A DNA stretch of 64,000 nt, from positions 62,001-126,000 of the forward strand of contig JBFXKW010000003.1 in NCBI GenBank assembly GCA_050173345.1. Direction: 5' to 3'. Below the pieces are notes generated by a model that saw only the letters and a program-made list of their open reading frames with translations, had not been told where the DNA came from and ran no database searches. This document shows, piece by piece, positions 26,290-35,322 of this stretch (positions within the stretch are counted from its first letter, which is position 1; the number at the start of each line of letters is the position of its first letter). Both the position numbers and the translations under genes were made by a program. This stretch comes from SHWC01 sp050173345 (GTDB lineage: Bacteria > Pseudomonadota > Alphaproteobacteria > UBA828).

Positions 26290-28350
26290 ATGACCGTGAC
26301 CAGCGACATCGTCTTCTCCGCCTGCCCGCACGACTGCCCGAGCACCTGCGCGCTCGAGGTCGAACGGCTCGACGCGCACCACATCGGCCGCGTGCGCGGC
26401 GCCAAGGACCAGAGCTATACCGCCGGCGTGATCTGCGCCAAGGTCGCGCGCTATGCCGAGCGGGTCCATCACCCGGACCGGCTCGCCTACCCGATGCGCC
26501 GCGTCGGCGCCAAGGGCAGCGGCCGCTTCGAGCGCATCGGCTGGGACTCGGCGCTCGACCTCCTGGCCGAGAAGTTCGTCGCGGCAACGCAAAAGCACGG
26601 CAGCGAGAGCGTCTGGCCCTACTACTACGCGGGGACCATGGGCCTGGTGCAGCGCGACGGCATCAACCGGCTGCGCCACGTCATGCGCTATTCGGGCCAG
26701 AAGACCACGATCTGCACGACGCTTGCCGATGCCGGCTGGCTCGCGGGCGCCGGCGGCTTCGTCGGCCCGGACCCGCGCGAGATGGGCGAGGCCGACCTGA
26801 TCGTCATGTGGGGCGGCAACCCGGCCTCGACCCAGGTCAACGTGATGCATCATGTCAGTCGCGCGCGGAAGGAGCGCGGCGCCAAGTTCGTCGTGATCGA
26901 CCCCTACCGGACGCGCACGGCGGCCGTCGCCGACAAGCACCTCGCGCTCAGGCCCGGCACCGATGGCGCGCTCGCCTGCGCCGTCATGCACGTGCTGTTC
27001 CGCGACGGCTACGCCGATCTCGACTATCTCAGGCGCTATACCGACTTCCCGGACGAGCTGCGCCAGCACTTGAGCGCCCGCGACCCCGCCTGGGCCGCCG
27101 CGATCACCGGCCTCAGCGAAGCCGAGATCATCGAATTCGCGCGGCTCTACGGCAGCACCAAGCGGAGCTACATCCGGCTCGGCTACGGCTTCACCCGCTC
27201 GCGCAACGGCGCGGCCAACATGCACGCGGCGACCTGCCTGCCCTCGGTGACCGGCGCGTGGCGACATCTCGGCGGCGGCGCCTTCTACAGCAACCGCGAG
27301 ATCTTCCACTGGGACAAGACCGTCATCGAGGGGCTCGACGCGCGCGACCCGAGCGTGCGCGTGCTCGACATGTCGCGGATCGGGCCGGTGCTGACCAACG
27401 ACCCGAAGGACGTCGGCGCGGGCCCGCCGGTGACCGCGATGCTGATCCAGAACTGCAATCCCGTGGTGGTCGCGCCGGAGGCGAACCGGGTGCGCGCCGG
27501 CTTCCTGCGCGACGACCTGTTCGTCTGCGTGCACGAGCAGTTCATGACGAACACGGCGGCGATGGCCGACCTCGTGCTGCCGGCGACCACCTTCCTCGAG
27601 CATGACGACATCTACCAGGGCGGCGGCCACCAGCATATCGAGCTCGGGCCCAAGGTGATCGAGCCCTATGCCGAGACGCGCTCCAATCACGACGTGCTGT
27701 GCGGGCTCGCCGCGCGGCTGGGCGCCGAGCATCCCGGCTTCCGGATGAGCGCGATCGAACTCGTGGACGACCTGCTGCGCCGCTCGGGCTGGCCGGACGT
27801 CGAATACTTCCGGCGCGAGCACTGGCTCGACTGCCAGCCGGACTTCGAGACCTCGCATCATCTGAAGGGCTTCCGGACGCCGGACGGCAAGTTCCGCTTC
27901 TCGCCGGACTGGGCGAAGCTCGGGCCCTACCATGCCGGCATGCCCAGCCTGCCCGACCATCACGCGATCATCGAGGCAGCCGACGCCGACCATCCGTTCC
28001 GCATGATCGCGCCGCCGGCGCACAACTTCCTGAACTCGACCTTCAGCGAGACCAAGACCGGGCGGCGCATCGAGGCGCGCCCCGCCGTGCTCGTGCATCC
28101 TGAGGATTGCGCGCGCCTCGGCATCGCGGAGGGCGACCTGGTGCGCCTCGGCAACCGGCGCGGCGAGGTCAGGATTCACGCCAAGACGTTCGACGGCATG
28201 CAGCCCGGCGTGCTGGTCGTCGAAGGCATCTGGCCCAACAGCGACTATGTGGGCGGCATGGGCATCAACGCGCTGACCTCCGCCGACGCGGCGCCGCCCA
28301 TGGGGGGCGCCGTGTTCCACGACGCGGCGGTCTGGCTCAGGCCGGCCTGA
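26290..28350 (+). CDS. Molybdopterin (bis-MGD) oxidoreductase with one [4Fe-4S] site
   Basis: The 686-residue protein belongs to the DMSO-reductase/formate-dehydrogenase family. The N-terminal iron-sulfur ligands are in CPHDCPSTC and GVICAK; the cofactor domains follow (MWGGNPASTQVNVMHH, FVVIDPYRTRTA) and a C-terminal MGD-binding domain (about 570-685). There is no Tat signal, so it is cytoplasmic. No electron-transfer subunit, chaperone or membrane anchor is adjacent. The substrate cannot be told from the sequence. The genes for MoaA and MobA lie 6-9 kb upstream. The preceding 107 bp are AT-rich near 26230-26245. Confidence 0.9.
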   Translation: MTVTSDIVFSACPHDCPSTCALEVERLDAHHIGRVRGAKDQSYTAGVICAKVARYAERVHHPDRLAYPMRRVGAKGSGRFERIGWDSALDLLAEKFVAATQKHGSESVWPYYYAGTMGLVQRDGINRLRHVMRYSGQKTTICTTLADAGWLAGAGGFVGPDPREMGEADLIVMWGGNPASTQVNVMHHVSRARKERGAKFVVIDPYRTRTAAVADKHLALRPGTDGALACAVMHVLFRDGYADLDYLRRYTDFPDELRQHLSARDPAWAAAITGLSEAEIIEFARLYGSTKRSYIRLGYGFTRSRNGAANMHAATCLPSVTGAWRHLGGGAFYSNREIFHWDKTVIEGLDARDPSVRVLDMSRIGPVLTNDPKDVGAGPPVTAMLIQNCNPVVVAPEANRVRAGFLRDDLFVCVHEQFMTNTAAMADLVLPATTFLEHDDIYQGGGHQHIELGPKVIEPYAETRSNHDVLCGLAARLGAEHPGFRMSAIELVDDLLRRSGWPDVEYFRREHWLDCQPDFETSHHLKGFRTPDGKFRFSPDWAKLGPYHAGMPSLPDHHAIIEAADADHPFRMIAPPAHNFLNSTFSETKTGRRIEARPAVLVHPEDCARLGIAEGDLVRLGNRRGEVRIHAKTFDGMQPGVLVVEGIWPNSDYVGGMGINALTSADAAPPMGGAVFHDAAVWLRPA

Positions 28351-28403
28351 AGAAGGCGCGGCGCGGCGCGCCGTGACCCGGTGATCCATCCGCCCTGCGA
28401 ACA

Positions 28404-28452
28404 GGCTGGATTGCCGGGCTGATCCCCGGTCAAGCCGGGGGACGGCAATGAC
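28404..28452. repeat. REP element (family B), single unit
   Basis: A CTGGATTGCCGGG..CGGCAATGAC unit, partly rearranged, lies between the convergent molybdoenzyme and ABC-importer genes. It matches the units at 18506-18582 and 59904-59997. Confidence 0.7.
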
Positions 28453-28461
28453 CGGCGTTGG

Positions 28462-29556
28462 TCAGCCGCCGATGCGGCGCCCGGTCACCAGGTCGAAGAA
28501 GACCAGCCGGTCGGAGACGATGCTGAGCGAGACCGGCTGACTCTCCTCGAACTCGCGCTCGCCGGCGATGGTGGCCGTCAGGGTTGCGCCCTGGATATCG
28601 ACGCCGAGCGCGGTGTGCATGCCGAGCGGCTCGACGTCGCTGACCCGCCCGAGCATGGCGCCCGTATTGGCCTGACGCTGGACCAGCACGTTCTCGGGCC
28701 GGATACCGACCTCGACCTGGGTCACGGCGGAAGGCAGCCGCTTCTCGGCCTCGGGCGAGATCGGAATGGTCAGCCCGCCGATCCGCACCATGGCTTGGCC
28801 GTTGGAACGCCCGATCTCGCCGCGCACCAGGTTGATCGGCGGGTTGCCGACGAAGCGCGCCACGTCGCGGTCGGCCGGCGCGTCGTAAAGCGTCTGCGCG
28901 GGCGCCATCTGGCGCGCCTTGCCGTCGAGCAGCACGCAGACCATGTCGCCGAGCGCCAGCGCCTCGGTGTAGTCGGGCGTCGCGTAGAGGAAGGTCTTGC
29001 CGACCTCCTTCTGAAGCCGCTTCAGCTCGGTGCGCAGCTCGATGCGGAGCATGAAGTCGAGGCTCGACAGCGGCTCGTCGAGCAGGAACATGCGCGGGTC
29101 GCGCACCATGGCGCGGCCGAGCGCGACGCGCTGGCGCTCGCCGCCGCTGAAGGTCGCCGGCAGGCGGTGCAGGATGTGCGAGATCCGCAAGGTATCCGCG
29201 ATCGCCTTGACCCGCCGCTCGATGTCAGCCTTCGGCGCCTTCGCGAGCATCAGCGGGAACGCGATGTTCTGAAAGCCGGTGCGGTTCGGATAGAGCGCGA
29301 GATTGTCGAAGATCATGGCGAGGTCGCGCTGGTTGGGCTGCCAGCGGGTCACGTCCTGGCCTTCGAGCCAGATCGTACCCTTGTCGGGCGCCTCGAGGCC
29401 GGCGGCAAGCCGTAGCGTCGTCGTCTTGCCGGCACCCGCGGGGCCGAGCAGCACGAGCAGGCTGCCGGGCCCGAGCTCAAGCGTCAGCTCGTCGACGGCC
29501 GAGGTCGAGCCGAAGTTCTTGGTGACCGAGCGGAGTTCGAGGAGATTGTCGGTCAC
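28462..29556 (-). CDS. ABC importer ATPase with degenerate catalytic residues
   Basis: The 364-residue MalK/UgpC-type ATPase has an N-terminal nucleotide-binding domain and a C-terminal TOBE regulatory domain (about 240-360). Walker A (GPAGAGKTT, Lys44), Walker B (MFLLDE) and a near-normal signature (FSGGE, 136-140) are intact. The Q-loop glutamine is Asp84 (MIFDNLALYP) and the switch histidine is Pro194 (YATPDYTEA), so ATP hydrolysis at its own Walker site should be impaired. It starts with GTG, overlapping the partner ATPase gene by 4 bp. It probably forms a heterodimer with that partner, which has complementary defects. Confidence 0.92.
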   Translation of the reverse strand: MTDNLLELRSVTKNFGSTSAVDELTLELGPGSLLVLLGPAGAGKTTTLRLAAGLEAPDKGTIWLEGQDVTRWQPNQRDLAMIFDNLALYPNRTGFQNIAFPLMLAKAPKADIERRVKAIADTLRISHILHRLPATFSGGERQRVALGRAMVRDPRMFLLDEPLSSLDFMLRIELRTELKRLQKEVGKTFLYATPDYTEALALGDMVCVLLDGKARQMAPAQTLYDAPADRDVARFVGNPPINLVRGEIGRSNGQAMVRIGGLTIPISPEAEKRLPSAVTQVEVGIRPENVLVQRQANTGAMLGRVSDVEPLGMHTALGVDIQGATLTATIAGEREFEESQPVSLSIVSDRLVFFDLVTGRRIGG

Positions 29557-30656
29557 GACGCGGCTCCATTCATGAGGCGGACGCCGCTTTCGGCGTCGAA
29601 CAAGGCAAGCAGGTTGGCGTGCGGCAGCAGCGTGATCCGCCCGCTGCCGGCCGGCACGGCCGAGGTCGGCACGACGAACTTGATCAGCGTGGAGCCGAAC
29701 CTGGCGGTGACCACGGCCTCGGGCCCCTGCGGCTCGACCGCGAAGATCTCGGCCTGGAAGGAATCCGGCGTCCCCGGCTCGACGACGTCGACCGTCTCGG
29801 CGCGGATGCCGACGTTGACCGCCGCACCGTCCACCACGCCGGCAACTTTCACCGAAGCCGGCAGCGGGATGCGGGCGCCTTCCTGCTCGACATAGCGCCG
29901 CCCGCCCTCGGTTCCGAGGCTGCCCTTGACGAAGTTCATCGGCGGGTTGCCGAGGAAGCTGCCGACGAAGGTGGAGCGCGGATAGTGATAGACGTTGTAG
30001 GCGGTGTCGTACTGCTGGAGCACGCCCTGGTTCATCACCGCGATCCGGTGGGCGAGAGACAGCGCCTCGATCTGGTCGTGCGTGACGTAGATGATGGTCT
30101 GCCTGGTTTCGAGCTGGATGCGGTGCAGCTCGCGCCGCATCTGGTGGCGCATCTCCGCCTCGAGGTTCGACAGCGGCTCGTCGAGCAGCAGGATCTGCGG
30201 GTTGGTGACGAGCGTGCGGCCGATCGCGACGCGCTGCATCTCGCTCGCCGACAGCTCGCCGGGCTTGCGTTCGAGCTTGTCGCCGAGGCCGACGAACTCG
30301 GCCATCTTGTCGACCTGCTGGCGCAGCTCGGGATGGCGGACGCCGCGCACGCGCAAGCCGTATTCGAGGTTGCTGCGCACGGTCATGTGGGTGAACACGG
30401 CATAATCCTGGAACACCAGGCCGACATTGCGCTTGCCGACCGGCACCCTGCCGACGGGCTGGCCGTCGATCAGGATCTCGCCGCTGGTCGGCGTCTCCAG
30501 GCCGACGATCATGTTGAGCGTCGTCGACTTGCCGCAGCCCGACGGGCCGAGGAGGGCCATGGTCTCGCCCTCCTCCACCTGCAGCGACATGTCGTCAACG
30601 GCGACGAGCTGGCCGTATTCCTTGCGGAGGTTCTTCAGTTCGAGCTTGATCGCCAT
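29553..30656 (-). CDS. ABC importer ATPase with altered signature motif
   Basis: The 367-residue MalK-type ATPase has complete Walker A (GPSGCGKST, Lys43), Q-loop (Gln83), Walker B (ILLLDE) and switch His193 (YVTHDQIEAL). The signature LSGGQ is instead LSASE (135-139) and the D-loop reads SNLE rather than SNLD. A TOBE domain follows (about 240-365). In a heterodimer with the product of 28462-29556, its own Walker site would face the good signature of the partner, and the partner's poor site would face this poor signature. Two unequal ATPases in one operon are also known from the rhizobial glycerol importer GlpSTPQV; equivalence is not shown. Confidence 0.93.
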   Translation of the reverse strand: MAIKLELKNLRKEYGQLVAVDDMSLQVEEGETMALLGPSGCGKSTTLNMIVGLETPTSGEILIDGQPVGRVPVGKRNVGLVFQDYAVFTHMTVRSNLEYGLRVRGVRHPELRQQVDKMAEFVGLGDKLERKPGELSASEMQRVAIGRTLVTNPQILLLDEPLSNLEAEMRHQMRRELHRIQLETRQTIIYVTHDQIEALSLAHRIAVMNQGVLQQYDTAYNVYHYPRSTFVGSFLGNPPMNFVKGSLGTEGGRRYVEQEGARIPLPASVKVAGVVDGAAVNVGIRAETVDVVEPGTPDSFQAEIFAVEPQGPEAVVTARFGSTLIKFVVPTSAVPAGSGRITLLPHANLLALFDAESGVRLMNGAAS

Positions 30657-30665
30657 GGCCGGTGC

Positions 30666-31598
30666 CTAACGCTTGATCGCGCCGAGCGTCAGCCCGCGCA
30701 CGAGATGCTTCTGGATGAAGAAGCCGATCACCACCAGCGGCACGATCGATACCGTCGCGAGCGCCGCCTGCACGCCGTAGAGCGCGCCCTCGGTCGCCGA
30801 GAAGTACTTGCTGAGCTGCACCGGGATGGTGGTCACCTTCGTATAGGTCAGCACCAGGGCGAACAGGAACTCGCTCCAGTTCAGGATCAGGATGAACAGC
30901 GTGGTCGCGATGATGCCGCCCTTGATCAGCGGTATGGTGATGCGCAGGTGCGCGCCCCATCGCGACATGCCGTCCATCATCGCGGCTTCCTCGATCTCCT
31001 TGGGCAGGTCGTCGATGAAGCTCTTCAGCATCCAGGTCGAGAACGGCACGGTGACCGCCGCATAGGCCAATATCAGGCCCCAGTAGGTGTCGGTGGCGCC
31101 GACATTGCTGAACATCACGACGAACGGTATCGCGATCGCTATGGGCGGGAACATTCGTCCCGATAATATGAAGAAGGGCGTCACGTTGCCGCCGAATCGG
31201 TATCGCGAGATCGATATCGCGGACATCAGGCCGACGATGATCGAAAGCGCCGTCGCCGCGGTCGAGATGATAATCGAGCCCCAGATCGACTGCCAGGCGG
31301 ACTTGGTGAGGATGTCGCCGACCGCGCCGCCGATGCCGGTGCTCTCGGTGCGCTCGCCCTCGCCTCCCTCGTCGTACTGCCTGAGGCCGCCACGCTTCTC
31401 GAGGAGGACCGAAGGCCACAGCACGGTCAGGTAGTTCTCGACCGTGGCCTGCCCGGAAACCCAGACCGGCGGCTTCTTGACCCATTCGCTCTGCGGCTTG
31501 AAGGAAGTCGAGACCATCCAGAAGACCGGGAACAGCGCGAAGATCAGCGCCAGGGTCAGGCCGATGCCGTTGTACCAGGTGAATCTGCGTTCCGGCAT
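30666..31598 (-). CDS. ABC importer permease, MalG-like
   Basis: The 310-residue protein starts at the ATG at 31598, which overlaps the stop of the upstream permease (TGATG); the frame remains open further upstream but that reading is the shadow of the neighbour. It has six membrane helices and the EAA loop (EIEEAAMMDGMSRWGAHLRI). A charged insertion (about residues 62-85, LEKRGGLRQYDEGGEGE) in the first periplasmic loop is absent from the paralogue at 8593. It would form the channel with the permease at 31598-32581. Confidence 0.93.
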   Translation of the reverse strand: MPERRFTWYNGIGLTLALIFALFPVFWMVSTSFKPQSEWVKKPPVWVSGQATVENYLTVLWPSVLLEKRGGLRQYDEGGEGERTESTGIGGAVGDILTKSAWQSIWGSIIISTAATALSIIVGLMSAISISRYRFGGNVTPFFILSGRMFPPIAIAIPFVVMFSNVGATDTYWGLILAYAAVTVPFSTWMLKSFIDDLPKEIEEAAMMDGMSRWGAHLRITIPLIKGGIIATTLFILILNWSEFLFALVLTYTKVTTIPVQLSKYFSATEGALYGVQAALATVSIVPLVVIGFFIQKHLVRGLTLGAIKR

Positions 31599-32581
31599 CA
31601 GCGCTTCTCCAGGAGCTGATAGCGGATCGGGCGCAGCATCACGTTGATCAGCACGACGGTGATCACGAGCACGATGAAGCCGGCCGCGCCCGCGTATGCA
31701 AGGCGGAAATCTTCGAAGGCGAGCTTGTAGAGGTAGAGGCTGAGGGTTTCGGTCGCGGTGCCGGGGCCGCCGCGGGTGAGCAGGTAGATTTCGTCGAACA
31801 GCTTGATCACCTCCATGCCGCGGATCACGAAGGCGATGATGATGATGCCCTTCATGCTCGGCATCACCACCGTCCAGAAGATCCGCCAGTCGCTTGCGCC
31901 AAGCACCATGGCGGCACGCAGCGGATTCTGCGGCACGGCGTTGAGGCCGGAGAGCAGGATCAGGAAGAACAGCGGCGTCCAGTGCCAGACCTCGGTGATG
32001 ACCACCGCGAAGAAGGCCGGCAGGCTGGTGTTGAGCCATTGCAGCTCGACCGGGCCGCCGGCGATCCAGCCGAGCACCTGGTTGATCGGGCCGGTGACCT
32101 GGAACAGCATGTACCAGGTGTAGCCGACCACGACCGGCATGATCATCATCGGCGTCAGCAGCGCGGTGAAGAACACGCGCTTCGCCGGGAACGCCTTGAG
32201 GAACAGCGTCGCGAGCCCGAGGCCGAGCAGGAACTCGAGCACGAGGGAGGTCACCGAGATCAGCGCGGTGCGGCCGAGCGCTTCCAGGAAGCGCGGCTCG
32301 TCCGTGATCAGGAAGTTGTAGTTGATGCCCTGGGCGAGGTCCTCGGTGAAAACGGTCCCCACCGCTTCCCAAAGGCCCAGGCCGGAAACTGGCGTCCACT
32401 CGGAAAAGCTGAGGATCAGCTCAAGGACGAAAGGAAATACCAGCAGCGCCATCAGAAGAATCTGAATTGGCGTGATCAGCAGGCCGCCTATGTATTTCTT
32501 GTCGTTCGGGTCAAACCGGCGCGTCGTCACCCGGGTAGCACCGGCTGCCAGCGCGCGGTTTTCAGCTTGATTGATTGCCAC
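31598..32581 (-). CDS. ABC importer permease, MalF/UgpA-like
   Basis: The protein (327 residues from the GTG at 32581; up to 353 from an in-frame codon at 32659) has six to seven membrane helices and the EAA loop LRAAMVLGASDWRIFWTVVM. The GTG start is preferred because the extra N-terminal 26 residues are Arg/Gly-rich and unlike a permease, but the ribosome site is weak. It is the first permease of the importer and lies about 140 bp after the binding-protein gene, a gap that may lower its translation relative to the binding protein. Confidence 0.9.
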   Translation of the reverse strand: MAINQAENRALAAGATRVTTRRFDPNDKKYIGGLLITPIQILLMALLVFPFVLELILSFSEWTPVSGLGLWEAVGTVFTEDLAQGINYNFLITDEPRFLEALGRTALISVTSLVLEFLLGLGLATLFLKAFPAKRVFFTALLTPMMIMPVVVGYTWYMLFQVTGPINQVLGWIAGGPVELQWLNTSLPAFFAVVITEVWHWTPLFFLILLSGLNAVPQNPLRAAMVLGASDWRIFWTVVMPSMKGIIIIAFVIRGMEVIKLFDEIYLLTRGGPGTATETLSLYLYKLAFEDFRLAYAGAAGFIVLVITVVLINVMLRPIRYQLLEKR

Positions 32582-32722
32582 GGTCTGTCGATCCGAGATT
32601 ATGTCTTGAGGCCGCTGGTGGCGCGCGCCGCCCCAAGCAACGGGACGGCGACGCGCCACCTCACGGAACAGTGCCTATTCGCAGCCTTCTAAATCAGGCA
32701 GCCAAAGCCCGAAGGGCCCGGC

Positions 32723-34336
32723 CTACGCCCCCCAGTTGGCCACGCCGGCCGCCTTCTGCAGCGGCTCGGGATACATCTTCGCCAGCGCGATCCAGGACTC
32801 TTTCTGCTTGTCCAGGCCCCGGCGCCGGGTGATGCGGTCCATTTCCTTGGCCGCGTCCTTCATCGCCTCTTCCGGCGTCTTCTGCTTGTTGTAGGCCGCC
32901 TGGAGGTTCTTATCGATCGCGTCGTGATACTCGGCGGCGCCCGGCATGATAATCTCGGGCACGGCCTGCGTCATTTCGTCGAACTGCACGGCGAGATAGT
33001 CGCCCGGGTAGCCGGCATAGAACTCCGGCGACGGCGCGAGGAAGTGATTACGCCGCCACGGATCGAAGTAGCCGCCCTCGTTCGGGATCGAGCGCATCGA
33101 CATGGTCGGCCCGGTGAGCCACTGCGCGTAGAGGTACGCCGCCTCCGGGATCTCGGAGTGCTTGTTGACCACGAAGTCCCACGCGATCGGCATGATCACC
33201 GCGCTGATCAACTCGCCGTTGACCTCCGTGCCCGGGGGAGCCGACGGCGCGCTCTGGATCGGCCAGCCGTTCTCGTCGCGACCGGCGACAATCGACTTGG
33301 CGCCTTGCGCGTCCATGCTGTAGCGCCAGAGCGACGGCCAGCCGAACTGGCAGAAGCCGCGGCCCGCGGAGTAGTACTGGGCGTAGTTCTCGGTGAAGCC
33401 GTATGTGAAGTTCTCGGTCGGGTTGACCTCCTGAAGCGCGACCAGCTCCTCGACGGTCTTGATGCTCTCCGGCGAGGCGGCCATCGAGTTCATGTCGCCG
33501 TCGAAGTAGAGCACGCCCTTCGACTGGAAGCGCATTTGCCAATGGAACTTGTTCCAGAACGGCGAGCGGTATTCCATCGCGCCGTAGAAGTCGTTCGCCT
33601 TGTCGTGCATGTCATGGCAGAGCTGGTCGTATTCGTCCCAGGTCCGCACCAGAAGCTTGTTGGAGACCGGCGCCTTGCCCTTCTCCTTCAGCTTGTCGAT
33701 GCGGTAGCTCAGGTGCCAGACGTCGCCGTCGCAATAGAGACCGTAGTAGCGGCCCTTGTACTTCTGGCCGAACTCGCGGACCGGGAACTCGAGCTGGTTC
33801 GGCCCGTGGCTGTCCTCCGGGTCGTACTTCTCGACGTATTCCGTGATGTCGAGCGCCGCGCCGGCTTCGGCGAGCTCGGGCAGGCTGAGCGGCGCCGGGA
33901 TCATCAGATCGTAGCGGCCGGTCTTGGCGACCGCTTCCTGCATGGCCTTCTGATGGGTCTGCGTCACCGGCACCTCGAGCAGCTCGACGTCGAAGCCGGT
34001 GAGCTCCTTCCACTCGGCGGTGAACGGCGCCATGTTGCCGCCCGAGCCCGAGGGATGCATGATCGAGATCGTCTTCTTCGGCGAATTCGCGTACAGCTCC
34101 TTCGCCGCTGCGATGGCCCGCGATTCGGGCGTATCGCCCTCCTGCGCCCAGGCCCGGCGAACGCCGAGCGGTGCGCCCTGCATGAGATACTTTGCCGCAC
34201 CGGCGCTCAGGCCGAGAGCAGCCATCCCCTTCATCAGGTCGCGGCGCGACACCTTGTAGTTCTTCTTGTCCAGGTGCATCGACCACAGCCGATGCAGCTC
34301 TTTGTAGATACGGCGCTTCTTGTCCTCGTAAGACAT
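32723..34336 (-). CDS. Tat-exported solute-binding protein of the ABC importer
   Basis: The 537-residue product starts at the ATG at 34336 behind AGGGGG. It has an unusually long charged N-region (1-28) before the twin-arginine motif VSRRDLMKGMAALGLSAGAA, then a mature solute-binding protein of about 480 residues (segments MHPSGSGGNMAPFTAEW and YYGLYCDGDVWHLSYR). Substrate is probably a sugar, polyol or glycerol derivative by family and operon type. It is the first gene of the five-gene importer (binding protein, two permeases, two ATPases). Confidence 0.9.
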   Translation of the reverse strand: MSYEDKKRRIYKELHRLWSMHLDKKNYKVSRRDLMKGMAALGLSAGAAKYLMQGAPLGVRRAWAQEGDTPESRAIAAAKELYANSPKKTISIMHPSGSGGNMAPFTAEWKELTGFDVELLEVPVTQTHQKAMQEAVAKTGRYDLMIPAPLSLPELAEAGAALDITEYVEKYDPEDSHGPNQLEFPVREFGQKYKGRYYGLYCDGDVWHLSYRIDKLKEKGKAPVSNKLLVRTWDEYDQLCHDMHDKANDFYGAMEYRSPFWNKFHWQMRFQSKGVLYFDGDMNSMAASPESIKTVEELVALQEVNPTENFTYGFTENYAQYYSAGRGFCQFGWPSLWRYSMDAQGAKSIVAGRDENGWPIQSAPSAPPGTEVNGELISAVIMPIAWDFVVNKHSEIPEAAYLYAQWLTGPTMSMRSIPNEGGYFDPWRRNHFLAPSPEFYAGYPGDYLAVQFDEMTQAVPEIIMPGAAEYHDAIDKNLQAAYNKQKTPEEAMKDAAKEMDRITRRRGLDKQKESWIALAKMYPEPLQKAAGVANWGA

Positions 34337-34612
34337 GGATAACCCCCTGCTTTTCCTCGTGACGGTCAATCCCAGACGCGCCACGAAACTTACACAACAG
34401 TTCCTCCACCGCAAGTCCCAGGCCGCTCCCAGGCCGGCCAGGCTAACGGTGCTCACTCCGAATGGCGGCGAAGCTACTCACGAAACCCCCTCAATGCAAA
34501 TAGGAATCCACGGGCGGCGCCCGGGCCTGCTAGGTTCGCGCCGAGACGGCAGGAATGGCCGAACGCCCGCGGTTGTTCGCAGGCGTGGCGATCATATGGC
34601 CGGGGAACCTCG

Positions 34613-35185
34613 ATGCGCTGGATCAGGGAGTATCGGATGCCCTCGCCGTCGCTGTGCGACGAGCTGATCAAGGGCTTCAAGAAGACGCGCCGACTCGGCC
34701 TGACCCATCCAGGCTTGAGCGCCAAGGGCGTCGATCCGTCCTGGAAGGATTCGGAGGACGCCAGCCTCACCTGTCTGCCATACGACATATATGCGAGCGC
34801 GGTGCGTGCCTACCGGGAGCACGTCATGCTGTCGCTGCAGGCCTATCTGAAGGAGTTCCCGGTGCTGACCGAGGCGAGCAGCCGGCTCGGCTTCCTGGAG
34901 CCGCCGCAGATTCAGTACTACAAACCCGGCGGCGGCTTCCACGGCGCCCATTTCGAGACCAGCGGCATGGACATCGCGCATCGCGTGCTCGCCTTCCAGA
35001 CCTTCCTCAACGACATCGAGGAAGGCGGCGGCACCTATTTCCTGTACCAGGACCACACGGTCAAACCGCAGAGGGGCAAGACCGTGATCTGGCCGGGCGG
35101 CTTCACCCACACCCATCGCGGTGTGGTCGCGCCACGGGAGGAGAAATACATCATCACCGGCTGGATCAGCTTCATCGGCGGGTGA
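34613..35185 (+). CDS. 2OG-Fe(II) oxygenase, prolyl-4-hydroxylase-like
   Basis: The 190-residue protein has the double-stranded beta-helix fold of 2-oxoglutarate dioxygenases. The first iron ligands appear in FHGAHFETSG (His-x-Glu instead of the usual His-x-Asp) and the distal His in GGFTHTHRGV, with a following Lys/Arg-rich segment (PREEKYII) for 2-oxoglutarate. The substrate is unknown. It stands alone, divergent from the importer, and 35 bp before the Ada box of the next gene. Confidence 0.82.
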   Translation: MRWIREYRMPSPSLCDELIKGFKKTRRLGLTHPGLSAKGVDPSWKDSEDASLTCLPYDIYASAVRAYREHVMLSLQAYLKEFPVLTEASSRLGFLEPPQIQYYKPGGGFHGAHFETSGMDIAHRVLAFQTFLNDIEEGGGTYFLYQDHTVKPQRGKTVIWPGGFTHTHRGVVAPREEKYIITGWISFIGG

Positions 35186-35219
35186 TCGATGGCGGGTTTC
35201 GGGTGGCTGCTCTGCCTGG

Positions 35220-35232
35220 AATATGAAAGCAA
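35220..35232 (+). promoter_or_regulatory. Ada box upstream of ada
   Basis: The sequence is AAT, six bases, GCAA, which is the A-box/B-box arrangement bound by methylated Ada at the E. coli ada and alkA promoters. It lies 91 bp before the ada ATG, a distance that leaves room for a promoter downstream. Function is inferred from the exact match and position. Confidence 0.6.
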
Positions 35233-35322
35233 GGGACGGAGTGCGCGGATCGATTGGCGCTCATAGGGTGTCGAGCCAAGCGAGCGAGACCTCGCCATTC
35301 GAAACCTGAGGAGCGTAGCACC

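Noticed and set aside
30666..32399. A 577-codon frame suggesting a fused double permease
   Set aside because: The upstream 267 codons are the out-of-frame shadow of the other permease; the true start is the ATG at 31598 with a TGATG overlap.
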